Of a stretch of 64,000 nt of DNA, positions 51,840 through 61,258 are shown one piece after another. The DNA is from Rhizobacter sp. Its GTDB lineage: Bacteria; Pseudomonadota; Gammaproteobacteria; Burkholderiales; Burkholderiaceae_C. Position numbers and translations under genes: made by a program. The stretch's first letter is position 1. Every line of letters starts with the position of its first letter. The notes below the pieces were generated by a model. That model made no database searches. It saw only the letters and a list, made by a program, of their open reading frames with translations, and was not told the origin of the DNA. The stretch covers positions 2,046,001 to 2,110,000 of the forward strand of contig JAHBZQ010000001.1 of NCBI GenBank assembly GCA_019635355.1, written 5' to 3'.

Positions 51840-54056
51840 TCAGTTCCCCACGCGCCCTCCATCGTTCTTGGTGATCGCAAGCGTGGCCGAGCGCGGGCGG
51901 GCCATGGCACCGCCGGCACCGTAGCCCGCATTGCCAGGCCAGTGGCTCGGGTACAGCGCCGGGTTGGCGATGTTGGCCACCGTGCCCAGGTCTTCGCCCG
52001 GGTGCTGGATGTTGACGAACAAGGTCTTGCCGTCGGGCGTTTCGGCGCAGCCGGTCAGCTCGCAGTCGACCGGGCCGACGAGGAATCGCTTCAGCGTGGT
52101 CGCGGTCGGCGCACGGCCCACACGCGTCTGGATGCTGAGCGTGGTGGTGTCGGCACGCGTGTAGTTGAGCGTGGCCACCGTGCCATCGCCCACGCGGCCC
52201 GGCACGCCAGCCAGCATCATGCAGTTGGTGACGTCGGTGTAGGCGCCATCGTCGGTCTGGATCCAGCAGATGCCGGTGTTCTTGCTGAACCACAGGCCGT
52301 CGGGGCTGGAGAAGTCCTGGTCGGCGGTGAGCGACGACAGGTTGATCTGCGTGGCGTTGCTGCCGGCTTCCGCGCCGAAGAGGTACACGTCCCAGGTGAA
52401 GGTGGTGGCGGCACTGCTGCCGCCCGCCTCGGCCATGCGGATGATGTGGCCGTTGACGTTGCCCGATTGCGTGGCAGCCCCCTTGGTGTCGGTGTACGCA
52501 CGCGGGTTGGCGGCATCCACCGCAAACTGCGAGCCGCTCGCGGGTTCGACACGGCGGTTGCTGTTGTTGGTCAGCGTGTAGTAGATCTCGCCGGTGGTCG
52601 GGTGCACGGCACACCACTCGGGGCGGTCCATCTTCGTCGCACCCACGGCATCGGCCGCAAGGCGCGCATTCACCAGCACGTCGGCCTGGTCAGCAAAGGC
52701 GTAGGTGGCGTAGCCGGCGATGGCCGCGTTGGCGATGTTGAGCTCGATCCAGGTGCCGGTGCCGTCGGCGTTGAAGCGGGCGACGTAGAGCTTGCCGCTG
52801 TCGAGGTACTTGTCGCCGGTGGCGATGCGGTTGGCGCTGTTGGCGTCGGCTGCCTCCCAGTTCGCGGTGGAGACGAACTTGTAGATGTACTCACCACGCG
52901 AGTCGTCGCCCATGTAGACGGCGAGCGGCTGGCCGGCGCGCTGCAGGCCGAAGGACGCGCTCTCGTGCGCGAAGCGGCCGAGGGCGGTGCGCTTCTTGAT
53001 GGCGGCGGTCTTGTCGTAGGGGTCGATCTCGACGATGTAGCCGAAGGTGTTGAGTTCGTTGCGGTAGTCGTCGGTGCCGTCGGTGCTGGTGCCGGTCTTG
53101 CTGATGTTCCAGCGGGCGTAGCGGTCGGCGGCGCCGGCCGTTTCCCAGCCGTGGCGGCTGGCGGCGCCTTGCGCACGGCCGTAGCGGTTGAGCGAGACCA
53201 CGCTCTTGTCGGCGCGGGCGGCGTCGTCGCCGGCGGCGCGGGTGAAGTAGCCGGCCCAGTTTTCCTCGCCGGTGAGGAAGCTTCCCCACGGCGTGATGCC
53301 GGTGCCGCAGTTGTTGATCGTGCCGCGCGCGGCGGTGCCGGTGGTGGAGTAGGTCGTGCGGACCAGTGCGTTGCCACGCGCCGGGCCGGCGATCTGCACC
53401 GGGGTGAGCGGCGTCACGCGGAAGTTGTAGGCCGAGTTCTGCGCGTAGGCCCACTGGCCGTTGGTCTTGCGCACCTCGACCACCGAGATGCCGTGCACGG
53501 CCACTTCCTTGTCGGCCTCGGCCGGGGGGCGCGGGTTCAGCGTGCCGCCGTTGGCGTGCAGGTAGTAGGAGCGCACGTCGCGGTTGCTGGTGGCCTCGTG
53601 GTTGACAGCGAGCAGGCCACGCTCGGAGCCGTTCACATCGCGGCGGGTGCCGTCGGCCGAGAGGCCGAAGTACTCCATGCCATCGTGGTGGTCGCCGGCG
53701 CGGTTGTCGAAGTCGGTGTCGGTGCCGTCGTTGCGGTAGGCCGGCGTGGTGGCGGTGAGCGGGTCGCCCAGCGCGTAGATGATGCTGGCGGTGTAGCCCG
53801 CGGGCACGGTCACCGTGTCGGCCAGGCTCTTGGGCACGGCGGTGAAGCCGAGCGAGGTGATGGCCGCCGGCGCAGCGGGTGCGTCGTCGTCGCCGCCACC
53901 GCAGGCGGCCAGGCTCCAGCTGCCGAGCACGGCCGTGGCGGCGGTGCCCACGCCGCCGCGCAGCAGGCTGCGGCGGCTCAGGCGTGCGTCGAGCACGGTC
54001 ATGAAGCTCGGGTTGGCGCTCGTGTTCAGGTCGGCGTCGTCGGCGTGGGTGGCCAT
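51840..54056 (-). CDS. phoX: PhoX-family alkaline phosphatase (Tat-exported lipoprotein)
   Basis: 738 residues from ATG 54056 (MATHADDADLNT), seven bases after GAAGG. A twin-arginine signal SRRSLLRGGVGTAATAVLG is followed by a possible lipobox SLAAC and a GGGDDD spacer. The rest is the DUF839/PhoX propeller: DHHDGMEYFGL, LLAVNHEATSNRDVRSYYLH, WGSFLTGEENWAGYF, MGDDSRGEYIYKFVS, RPEWCAVHPTTGEIYYTLTN, LFVNIQHPGED. PhoX enzymes are Ca2+/Fe-dependent phosphomonoesterases induced by phosphate starvation. Upstream is a three-copy Pho-box-like site; downstream a strong terminator, so it is a single-gene unit. Confidence 0.93.
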   Translation of the reverse strand: MATHADDADLNTSANPSFMTVLDARLSRRSLLRGGVGTAATAVLGSWSLAACGGGDDDAPAAPAAITSLGFTAVPKSLADTVTVPAGYTASIIYALGDPLTATTPAYRNDGTDTDFDNRAGDHHDGMEYFGLSADGTRRDVNGSERGLLAVNHEATSNRDVRSYYLHANGGTLNPRPPAEADKEVAVHGISVVEVRKTNGQWAYAQNSAYNFRVTPLTPVQIAGPARGNALVRTTYSTTGTAARGTINNCGTGITPWGSFLTGEENWAGYFTRAAGDDAARADKSVVSLNRYGRAQGAASRHGWETAGAADRYARWNISKTGTSTDGTDDYRNELNTFGYIVEIDPYDKTAAIKKRTALGRFAHESASFGLQRAGQPLAVYMGDDSRGEYIYKFVSTANWEAADANSANRIATGDKYLDSGKLYVARFNADGTGTWIELNIANAAIAGYATYAFADQADVLVNARLAADAVGATKMDRPEWCAVHPTTGEIYYTLTNNSNRRVEPASGSQFAVDAANPRAYTDTKGAATQSGNVNGHIIRMAEAGGSSAATTFTWDVYLFGAEAGSNATQINLSSLTADQDFSSPDGLWFSKNTGICWIQTDDGAYTDVTNCMMLAGVPGRVGDGTVATLNYTRADTTTLSIQTRVGRAPTATTLKRFLVGPVDCELTGCAETPDGKTLFVNIQHPGEDLGTVANIANPALYPSHWPGNAGYGAGGAMARPRSATLAITKNDGGRVGN

Positions 54057-54164
54057 CAGTTGGCCTTCATAGGGTTTGTTCAAGGAGTCCTCGCAGGATG
54101 GATGAGCGATGCAGGGCCCCGCTCGTGGCGGGCGCCGGCAGCTTAGGAAGCGGCCATGAAGGGT

Positions 54165-54193
54165 GCGTGACGTTTGCGTGACAGCTTCGTGAC
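54165..54193 (-). promoter_or_regulatory. Three-heptamer Pho-box-like site upstream of phoX
   Basis: On the plus strand GCGTGAC, GCGTGAC and TCGTGAC begin at 54165, 54176 and 54187, exactly 11 bp apart with 4-bp spacers. Read towards phoX these are GTCACG-type heptamers (middle one in TGTCACG context), like the TGTCA core of PhoB boxes, which also repeat every 11 bp. The site is ~110 bp upstream of the phoX start. Confidence 0.6.
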
Positions 54194-54258
54194 CCGAAGG
54201 GATTGCGGAGATACTCGCCCCCATCCAGGGCCTTCAGCTTCGACAGGAGATCGACTCG

Positions 54259-54957
54259 ATGAGCAACATCCACTTCATCGGTGGCGAAAAAGGCGGCGTC
54301 GGCAAATCGCTGCTGGCCCGCACGCTGGCGCAGTACATGATCGACAAGCAGCTGCCCTTCCTCGGCTTCGACACCGACCGCTCGCACGGCGCGCTGATGC
54401 GCTTCTACGCGGGCTACGCCTCGCCCGTGGTGGTGGACCGCTACGAAGCGCTCGACTCGATCGTCGAGGCCACCGTCGACCAGCCGCAGCGCCGCATCCT
54501 CGTCGACCTGGCCGCGCAGACGCACGAGCCGCTGGTGAAGTGGATGGACGACTCCGGCGTGCTGAACCTCGTCGACGAGATGGGCTCGAGCATCCACTAC
54601 TGGCATGTGATGGACACCGGCAAGGACTCGGTCGACCTGCTCAAGCGCCTGCTCGACCGCTTCGGCCCAGCGCTCAAATACGTGCTGGTGCGCAACCACG
54701 TGCGCGGCAGCGACTTCAGCGTGCTCGAACAATCGGGCGAGCAGTCGCGCGCCATGTCGCTCGGCGCGCAGGTGGTCACGATGCGCAAGCTGCACGACAC
54801 CGTCATCAACAAGATCGACGCCACCAGCAGCAGCTTCTGGAAGGCCAAGACGCCGCAGGAGAGCGAAGGCCCCAACGGCCTGGGCCTGATGGAGCGGCAG
54901 CGCTTGAAGATGTGGATGCGCGACATCTACCGCGAGCTCGACGAGATCGAGGTCTGA
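54259..54957 (+). CDS. Orphan ParA/MinD-like ATPase
   Basis: 232 residues. Deviant Walker A GGEKGGVGKSLLARTLAQYM and FLGFDTDRSHGALMRF match the ParA/MinD/CobQ superfamily. The later part (YVLVRNHVRGSDFSVLEQSG) fits the fold but lacks ParA partner features, and no parB, minC or flhF is nearby. Divergent from phoX with a 202-bp gap. Similar proteins occur as mobilisation-protein-like ATPases. Role unknown; its isolation is the notable point. Confidence 0.85.
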   Translation: MSNIHFIGGEKGGVGKSLLARTLAQYMIDKQLPFLGFDTDRSHGALMRFYAGYASPVVVDRYEALDSIVEATVDQPQRRILVDLAAQTHEPLVKWMDDSGVLNLVDEMGSSIHYWHVMDTGKDSVDLLKRLLDRFGPALKYVLVRNHVRGSDFSVLEQSGEQSRAMSLGAQVVTMRKLHDTVINKIDATSSSFWKAKTPQESEGPNGLGLMERQRLKMWMRDIYRELDEIEV

Positions 54958-55153
54958 CGAAAACTGCACGCCCGTCTCTAAGGTGGGCACCCAACGACGG
55001 CTGTCGCTGGCCTGCGACGAACCGCGCTGAAACCCGGCTTTCGTGTGCAGAGCATCACGCTGCGCGGGGCGCGCCCGCGTGCGAATGCCGCGCGAGCCGA
55101 CCTAGACTCCGGCGCACCAAGGCGGCGCGTGCTGCGCCCGAGGAGTCTTTCAA

Positions 55154-56314
55154 ATGCGCAAGGTTCAACGGTTCGTTTCTTCTTTCGTGGCTCCGCTCGC
55201 CGCAGCGGCGCTCAGCCTCGGCAGTTTCGCGGCCCACGCGGCCAACGAGGTGGTCATCGGCCAGGTGGTGCCGCTCACCGGCGTGATCGCCGGCACCGGC
55301 GACGAATACTCGGCTGGCGCCGCCGCCTACTTCGCGAGCGTCAACGCCAAGGGCGGCGTCTACGGCCGCAAGATCCGCGTGGTGCAGAAGGACGACGCCT
55401 ACAAGCCCGACGCGACCGTCGCCGCCACGAAGGAGATCCTGGAAAAGGACAACCCCGTGGCCCTCTTCGGCTATGTGGGCACGGCCAACATCGCCGCGCT
55501 GAACAAGAACAACATCCTCACCGACAACAAGATCGCCCTGCTCGCGCCCTACACCGGCGCCGAGGAGCTGCGCGTGCCGGTGAATCCCAACCTCTTCCAC
55601 ATCCGCGCCAGCTACCCCGACGAGACGGCCAAGATGGTGGAGCACCTCTACACGCTCGGCCTGCGCAAGTTCGCGGTCTTCTACCAGAACGACGGCTTCG
55701 GCAAGGGCGGCCTGATCGGCGCCGAGCGCGCGCTGGAGAAGCTCAAGCTCAAGGCCGTGGCCACCGGCAACTACGACCGCACCAAGCCCGACGACATCGA
55801 CGCCGCCGCCAAGGCCATCGGCGACGCCCAGCCCGACGCGGTGATCATGGTCGCGGTGAACAAGGCCTCGTCGGCGCTCATCAAGAAGCTGCGCGACTCG
55901 GGCAACCGCGCGCGCCTCTTCAGCATCTCGGTGGTGAACTTCAAGGAGCTCCTGAAGAACACCGGCGACGAACTCGCCCGCGGCGTTGGCATCTCGCAGG
56001 TGATGCCCTTCCCCTACAACATGGCCTCGCCGGTGCCGGTGGTGCGTGAGTTCCACGCCGCGATGAAGCAGTACCAGCCGACGAAGACCGTCTCCTACGC
56101 CAGCATGGAAGGCTTCATCGCCGCCAAGGTGCTGGTCGAGGCGGTGAAACGCTCACGCGCCGACCCGAGCCGCGAGCGCATCCTGCAAAACCTCGCCGAC
56201 ATGCGCGACTTCGACACCGGCGGCTTCAAGGTCAACTTCGGCGGCGACAACCGCGTGGGCTCACGCTTCGTCGAAGTCACCGTGATCGGCAGCGGCGGCC
56301 GGCTGCTGCGCTGA
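55154..56314 (+). CDS. ABC transporter substrate-binding protein, branched-chain amino-acid type (orphan)
   Basis: 386 residues. Signal peptide (FVSSFVAPLAAAALSLGSFAAHA), then a Peripla_BP_6 fold: NEVVIGQVVPLTGVIAGTGD, LFGYVGTANIAALNKNNILT, FAVFYQNDDGF-type segment (YQNDGFGKGGLIGAERAL). Unlike the livK at 33573 there are no permease or ATPase genes beside it. It may share another transporter or act as a sensor input for chemotaxis. GAGGAGTC precedes the ATG. It converges on the DUF2894 gene, 5 bp apart. Confidence 0.9.
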   Translation: MRKVQRFVSSFVAPLAAAALSLGSFAAHAANEVVIGQVVPLTGVIAGTGDEYSAGAAAYFASVNAKGGVYGRKIRVVQKDDAYKPDATVAATKEILEKDNPVALFGYVGTANIAALNKNNILTDNKIALLAPYTGAEELRVPVNPNLFHIRASYPDETAKMVEHLYTLGLRKFAVFYQNDGFGKGGLIGAERALEKLKLKAVATGNYDRTKPDDIDAAAKAIGDAQPDAVIMVAVNKASSALIKKLRDSGNRARLFSISVVNFKELLKNTGDELARGVGISQVMPFPYNMASPVPVVREFHAAMKQYQPTKTVSYASMEGFIAAKVLVEAVKRSRADPSRERILQNLADMRDFDTGGFKVNFGGDNRVGSRFVEVTVIGSGGRLLR

Positions 56315-56319
56315 CACGC

Positions 56320-56892
56320 TCACTTCGCCCGCGATCTCGCAGCGCGCGGCGTGAGATCGCCGCCGCCGCTGGTCTGCTCCATCCACTGCAGGGCATCGAC
56401 GTGGGTCATGAACGCGTCGAGGTAGGCCGGCGACAGCTCATGCAGGGTCTGCAGCGCGCGGCTCACGATGCGGGCCGAGTGCAAGGGCCCCGCCTGCGCC
56501 GGCACCTGGGCCAGGGCCTGGTGTAGCCGCTGCTCCACGCGCAGCCTCGACCAGGTCCCCTGGAAGGTGACGACCGACTTGAGCGGCGGTGGCGCGGCCA
56601 GGCGTGCGGGCCTTGTCGGCGCGTCAGCCGCATGGCGGTTGAGCATCGCGACGAGCTGCGACAGGCCCACCTGCGCGTCTCCCCGGGCTTGCATTTGCGC
56701 CCCCGCTGCCCGCACCGGCGGCTCGCTCATCAACGCCTCGACGCGCGCCATCAACTGCCGGCGGGCCTCGCCCTCCTGCTGCGCCGCACGACAGGCCATC
56801 GCCTCCAGCACGCGGTGCCGCACCGGCGCCATCTGGGCACGCGCCGATTCGACGCGCGCGAGCAACTCGGCGGCGCCGTCGGTGGAATTCAC
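56320..56892 (-). CDS. DUF2894-type protein, last gene of a four-gene motor-like operon
   Basis: 190 residues from a GTG (56892) that overlaps the preceding TGA (GTGA). No membrane segment. A charged helical N-terminal half (ELLARVESARAQMAPVRHRV) is followed by LAQVPAQAGPLHSARIVSRA and ALQTLHELSPAYLDAFMTHV, the conserved C-terminal part of the DUF2894 family as I know it, and a basic tail. Function unknown. Its strict co-translation with a MotB-like protein suggests a structural or regulatory partner. Confidence 0.78.
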   Translation of the reverse strand: MNSTDGAAELLARVESARAQMAPVRHRVLEAMACRAAQQEGEARRQLMARVEALMSEPPVRAAGAQMQARGDAQVGLSQLVAMLNRHAADAPTRPARLAAPPPLKSVVTFQGTWSRLRVEQRLHQALAQVPAQAGPLHSARIVSRALQTLHELSPAYLDAFMTHVDALQWMEQTSGGGDLTPRAARSRAK

Positions 56893-57572
56893 TTCTTCGC
56901 TCCAAGGTTCTTCGCTTCGATTGGTGCCTCTTTCGGTGCCGGCATCGGCGCAATCTCCACCCGCCGGTTCAGCGCACGCCCGGCCGCCTCCTGGTTCGAG
57001 GCCACCGGCCGCTGCGAGCCGAAGGCCGCGGCGAACACCGACTTCGAGGGCACACCGGCCTCGATCAAGGCGCGTGTCACGGTCAGCGCGCGCTGGGCCG
57101 ACAGTTCCCAGTTGTCGGCGAACTTCGCGCGCGAGGTGTCGCGCATCTGGCGGTCGTCGGTGAAGCCACTGACCATCAGCACCTCGTCGCGCGCCGCGAG
57201 GTAGGTGGCCAGCGGGGCGGCCAGGCTTTGCAGCAGCTGTCGGCCTTCGGGCTGCAGCTCGTCGGAGTTGAAGGCGAACAGCACGCTGCCACTGATGGCG
57301 ATGCGGCCCTCGGCCAGGCTCACGCGGCCGGCCGCCAGCGGAATGGCCAAGGCGCGCTCCAGGGCCTCGCGGCGCTGCTGCTCGGCCTGGCGCTGCGCCA
57401 CTTCGCTCTTCAGGCGCTCGGCGAGGTCAAGCTGCGTCGCCATCACGAACACGAGGATCAACACGAAGGCGCCCAACAGGCCCGCCATGAGGTCGCCGAA
57501 GACGGCCCAGACGGTGGCCGTCGAGCCACCTTCGATGTCATCGCTCTCGTGGGTTTCGTCGGACGCCGTCAT
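56889..57572 (-). CDS. MotB/OmpA-like membrane protein, putative motor subunit
   Basis: 227 residues. One N-terminal membrane helix in VWAVFGDLMAGLLGAFVLIL with D27 at the place of the proton-carrying Asp of MotB (D32 in E. coli). A charged helix (LAERLKSEVAQRQAEQQRRE) leads to an OmpA peptidoglycan-binding domain: SVLFAFNSDELQPEGRQLL, NWELSAQRALTVTRALIE, GRALNRRVEIAP. No signal peptide other than the anchor. Overlaps DUF802 upstream (ATGA) and DUF2894 downstream (GTGA). This is not the flagellar MotB, which is at base 1. Expected partner is the DUF802 channel. Confidence 0.88.
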   Translation of the reverse strand: MTASDETHESDDIEGGSTATVWAVFGDLMAGLLGAFVLILVFVMATQLDLAERLKSEVAQRQAEQQRREALERALAIPLAAGRVSLAEGRIAISGSVLFAFNSDELQPEGRQLLQSLAAPLATYLAARDEVLMVSGFTDDRQMRDTSRAKFADNWELSAQRALTVTRALIEAGVPSKSVFAAAFGSQRPVASNQEAAGRALNRRVEIAPMPAPKEAPIEAKNLGAKK

Positions 57573-59431
57573 GCTGCGTCGGCCTCGGCGGTGGTGTCCT
57601 GCACGGCACGGCCCACCCGCCGCAGGTCTTCGACGATCTTCTGGTGCGAGCCGAGTGTGAGATCGACGATCTCGCGCGCCTGCGCCACGTAGTAGGCGAG
57701 CTGCTCGTCGCTGCGCGCGAGGCTCTGGCCCAGCGCGCCTTCGACCCGTTCCAGCTGCGCCATCAGCCGCTCGCTGGAGCGGCTGAAGAGATCCACCGCC
57801 GTGCCGAAGCCTTCGCCCAGGCTCGCCACCTCGGCCGCACCGACGGTGACCTGCGCCGCCACCTGCTCCAGCGTGCGCGACTCGGCGGCCACGGTCTCAT
57901 GGAAACGCGCCCCCACGCGGTCGATCACGTCGGTCGTGCCCGACACCAGCGCATCGATCGCGGCACGCTGCTCGGTGCTCGCGTGATTCACCGCATCGAG
58001 CAGCCCCGAGAGGGTGGCGAGCAGTCGGTTGCGCTCCTCCAAGGCGGCGTTGTCGCGCACCAGGCTGTCGCTGAGGGCGCCGCGCAGCTCGCCGATGACC
58101 TCGGCGGCCGCACGCGGCGCTTCGGCGGCCGATTGCACGAGGCGGCTGATCTCGTCGAGGGTGGCGCGTGCGTGTGCTTCGGCCTGAGCGGTGATGGCCT
58201 GGGCGGTGGATTGGAGCGTCGAGCAGATCTGCTGCTGGCGTGCGGCCAGCGCCTGCTCGCTGCGCTCGGCCTGCGCGGCCTGCGCCTCGCCCACCGCCTC
58301 GAGCAGCGAGGCGGCATGGCGCTCGAACGCTTGCTGGGTGGCCGACCAGCCGCTGCGGGTGTGCTCCACCAGGGCGACGTGGTCGTCGCGTTGCTGCGCC
58401 AGGGCCGTGCCCCAGGCAGCAGCCCAACGGGTGGTGCTGTCGTCGAGGCGCGAAGCCACCTTCTCTACCAGCGCATCGGTGCGCTCGGCCAAGGCGTCGC
58501 GCAGCACGCCGGCTTCGCGCGCCAGCCCGGCCATGGTGGCCTGCACCGCCGGCTCGATGGCCGCACTGGCCACGCGGGCGCTGTCGGCGAGGCTCGTCCG
58601 CAGCGATTGATCCACCGAGGCGGCCAGGTCTTGGTAGGCACGCTGGGCGTCTTGCTGGAACTTCGCCTGGCTGTCGAGCAGGCGCTCGTGCAAGACCTCG
58701 CCCTGCTTCGCCATCTGCGCCACCAGGCCTTGCAGTTGTGCCACCACCGCCGGCATCACCTCGGCCTGGGCACGCAGCAGGCGCAGCGATTCGTCGCGCT
58801 GCCGCGCTTCCTGGTGCGCCCGCGTGTGACCATGAAGCGGGCCGGCGATCTGCGCGTCGAGCTGCTGCACGCAGCGCACACGCTCGCGCTTCACGAGCGT
58901 CGACATGAGGCCCAGCATGGCCGACGCAGCAACGCCCGCCACCGAGCAGCCGAACGCCAGGCCGAGACCTTGCACGGGGGCTGCCAGCGAAGCACGAATC
59001 GCATCCACGTCGGTCGCATGCTCGAGCGCGAGGCCGGTCCCCTTCAGCGTGACCACCATGCCGAGAAAGGTGCCGAGCATGCCGAGCAGCACGAGGAAGC
59101 CCGAGAGATACGGCGTGAGCGACGGCCCCGGTAGCGCGGCACGGCCACCTTCTATGCGCAGGCGCACGCTCGCGTGCAGGCTCGGGTGGAGCGTCGCCAG
59201 CCATTCGGGCAGCGACGCCGGTGCCTGCGACGCTGCAGCTTGCACGGCGCGGCCCAGGCTGTCGGTGGCTTGCTGGAAGCGATGCAGCTCGAGCGCCCCC
59301 AACAGGTAGAAGAGCCCGATCAGCAACACCAGCGAAAACGCCAGCAGGTGCCCCGGCAGGTAACCCGCGCCCACCCAGGCCACGGCGACCAGGCCGGCCA
59401 GGAAAGCGGTGTGAGGGAGGAATCGATTCAT
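57569..59431 (-). CDS. DUF802 protein: MotA/TolQ-like channel with a long cytoplasmic helical tail
   Basis: 620 residues. Helices 1-2 at ~8-25 and ~28-48, a cytoplasmic loop, helices 3-4 at ~109-129 (SGFLVLLGMLGTFLGMVVTL) and ~152-176 (PVQGLGLAFGCSVAGVAASA). The last two carry the Gly/Ala-rich MotA/TolQ/ExbB channel pattern. From ~185 to the end is an almost unbroken amphipathic helical region of ~430 residues, rich in Ala, Gln, Glu and Arg, likely coiled coil. Topology and tail resemble ZorA, the motor subunit of Zorya defence systems, more than MotA, which lacks such a tail. It starts on the DUF3348 stop (ATGA). No ZorC, ZorD or ZorE homologue is adjacent. Confidence 0.85.
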   Translation of the reverse strand: MNRFLPHTAFLAGLVAVAWVGAGYLPGHLLAFSLVLLIGLFYLLGALELHRFQQATDSLGRAVQAAASQAPASLPEWLATLHPSLHASVRLRIEGGRAALPGPSLTPYLSGFLVLLGMLGTFLGMVVTLKGTGLALEHATDVDAIRASLAAPVQGLGLAFGCSVAGVAASAMLGLMSTLVKRERVRCVQQLDAQIAGPLHGHTRAHQEARQRDESLRLLRAQAEVMPAVVAQLQGLVAQMAKQGEVLHERLLDSQAKFQQDAQRAYQDLAASVDQSLRTSLADSARVASAAIEPAVQATMAGLAREAGVLRDALAERTDALVEKVASRLDDSTTRWAAAWGTALAQQRDDHVALVEHTRSGWSATQQAFERHAASLLEAVGEAQAAQAERSEQALAARQQQICSTLQSTAQAITAQAEAHARATLDEISRLVQSAAEAPRAAAEVIGELRGALSDSLVRDNAALEERNRLLATLSGLLDAVNHASTEQRAAIDALVSGTTDVIDRVGARFHETVAAESRTLEQVAAQVTVGAAEVASLGEGFGTAVDLFSRSSERLMAQLERVEGALGQSLARSDEQLAYYVAQAREIVDLTLGSHQKIVEDLRRVGRAVQDTTAEADAA

Positions 59432-60138
59432 GGTGTTGGCGGTACGGGGTGCAGGCTGTCCAGCAGGCCCTGCGCCGGCATCAGCCGGTGCGAGAGTTCA
59501 GCCAGGAGGACGCGTTCCATGTCTTGCCGGAAGGCGTCTGGCCAGCGGGTGTCGTCAGTGTCTCGGGCGGCACGGGCCATCCGATCGAAGTGGGATTGAA
59601 GGCGCAGGGGCACGAGGCCCAGCAGCGTGCGCTCCTGCGCGCTCAGGGCTTGGTCCATCACGGCGTCGATCGCGGCCAGCTTGGCGAACGCGGGCGAGCG
59701 CCGCGACAGCGCGTCGCGCAAGCGCTGCCGCAACGCGGCGATCGCGTTGTGCATCGCTTGCTGCTGCGCGTGGCAGTGGCGGCGGTAGGGGCTGAAGTCG
59801 GCCGGGCTCGCTGCATCGTCGTCGGGCCCCTTGGCGATGGACGCTGCCAGGGCCGCACGCACGCGGTGAAAGTCCGCCTCCTCGTGGCCGGTGGCGCCAG
59901 ATGCGGGGGCTGCGTCACCACCGCCCAGGTCGGTGCTCAGTGCGGTGGACAACGCCACGGCGCCAGTCCAGCCCAGCCAGCGGCCCAGGCCCTCGGCAAA
60001 GGCCGGTGCGGCGTGTGGGGGAGGCGTCTCGGCCAGGCGGGCCAGGAGGCGGGTGAGCTCCGAACCGGCCACGCCCGCGGGGGAAGACCCGTGCTGCATG
60101 AAAGCCTGTCGAAGTGTCTCGGGTGCCTTGGGTGGCAT
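59428..60138 (-). CDS. DUF3348-type protein, first gene of the motor-like operon
   Basis: 236 residues from ATG 60138 (MPPKAPETLRQAF); the longer frame to 60300 would overlap the LysR gene. Soluble, helical. SELTRLLARLAETPPPHAAP and FAEGLGRWLGWTGAVALSTA fit the N-terminal core of DUF3348 proteins, and YRRHCHAQQQAMHNAIAALR with FAKLAAIDAVMDQALSAQER forms the C-terminal part. Function unknown. First in a series of four genes all linked by 4-bp overlaps; the LysR gene upstream on the same strand stops 76 bp before it. Confidence 0.78.
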   Translation of the reverse strand: MPPKAPETLRQAFMQHGSSPAGVAGSELTRLLARLAETPPPHAAPAFAEGLGRWLGWTGAVALSTALSTDLGGGDAAPASGATGHEEADFHRVRAALAASIAKGPDDDAASPADFSPYRRHCHAQQQAMHNAIAALRQRLRDALSRRSPAFAKLAAIDAVMDQALSAQERTLLGLVPLRLQSHFDRMARAARDTDDTRWPDAFRQDMERVLLAELSHRLMPAQGLLDSLHPVPPTP

Positions 60139-60214
60139 GGGAAAACGGGGGGCGCAGTTTACTACGCAGCCCCCGCCGGGTCGGCACCAAGACCCTCTGC
60201 TGTGCTGACGCGTG

Positions 60215-61168
<954 letters not shown>

Positions 61169-61258
61169 CTTGTGCAGGTATGGCAACAAAACAATGCACT
61201 GTACAGATTCCATGACGACGCCCACACTGCGCCCCCACGCAGCTCTGCCCTCACCGCC

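Noticed and set aside
56320..60138. Calling the DUF802/OmpA operon a complete Zorya system
   Set aside because: Only the motor pair resembles ZorAB. No ZorC, ZorD helicase/nuclease or ZorE nuclease gene is adjacent, so it is reported as motor-like only.
61169..61258. GTGCA-N18-TGCAC in the LysR/methyltransferase gap as an operator
   Set aside because: Arms are only five bases with wide spacing, so chance is likely.
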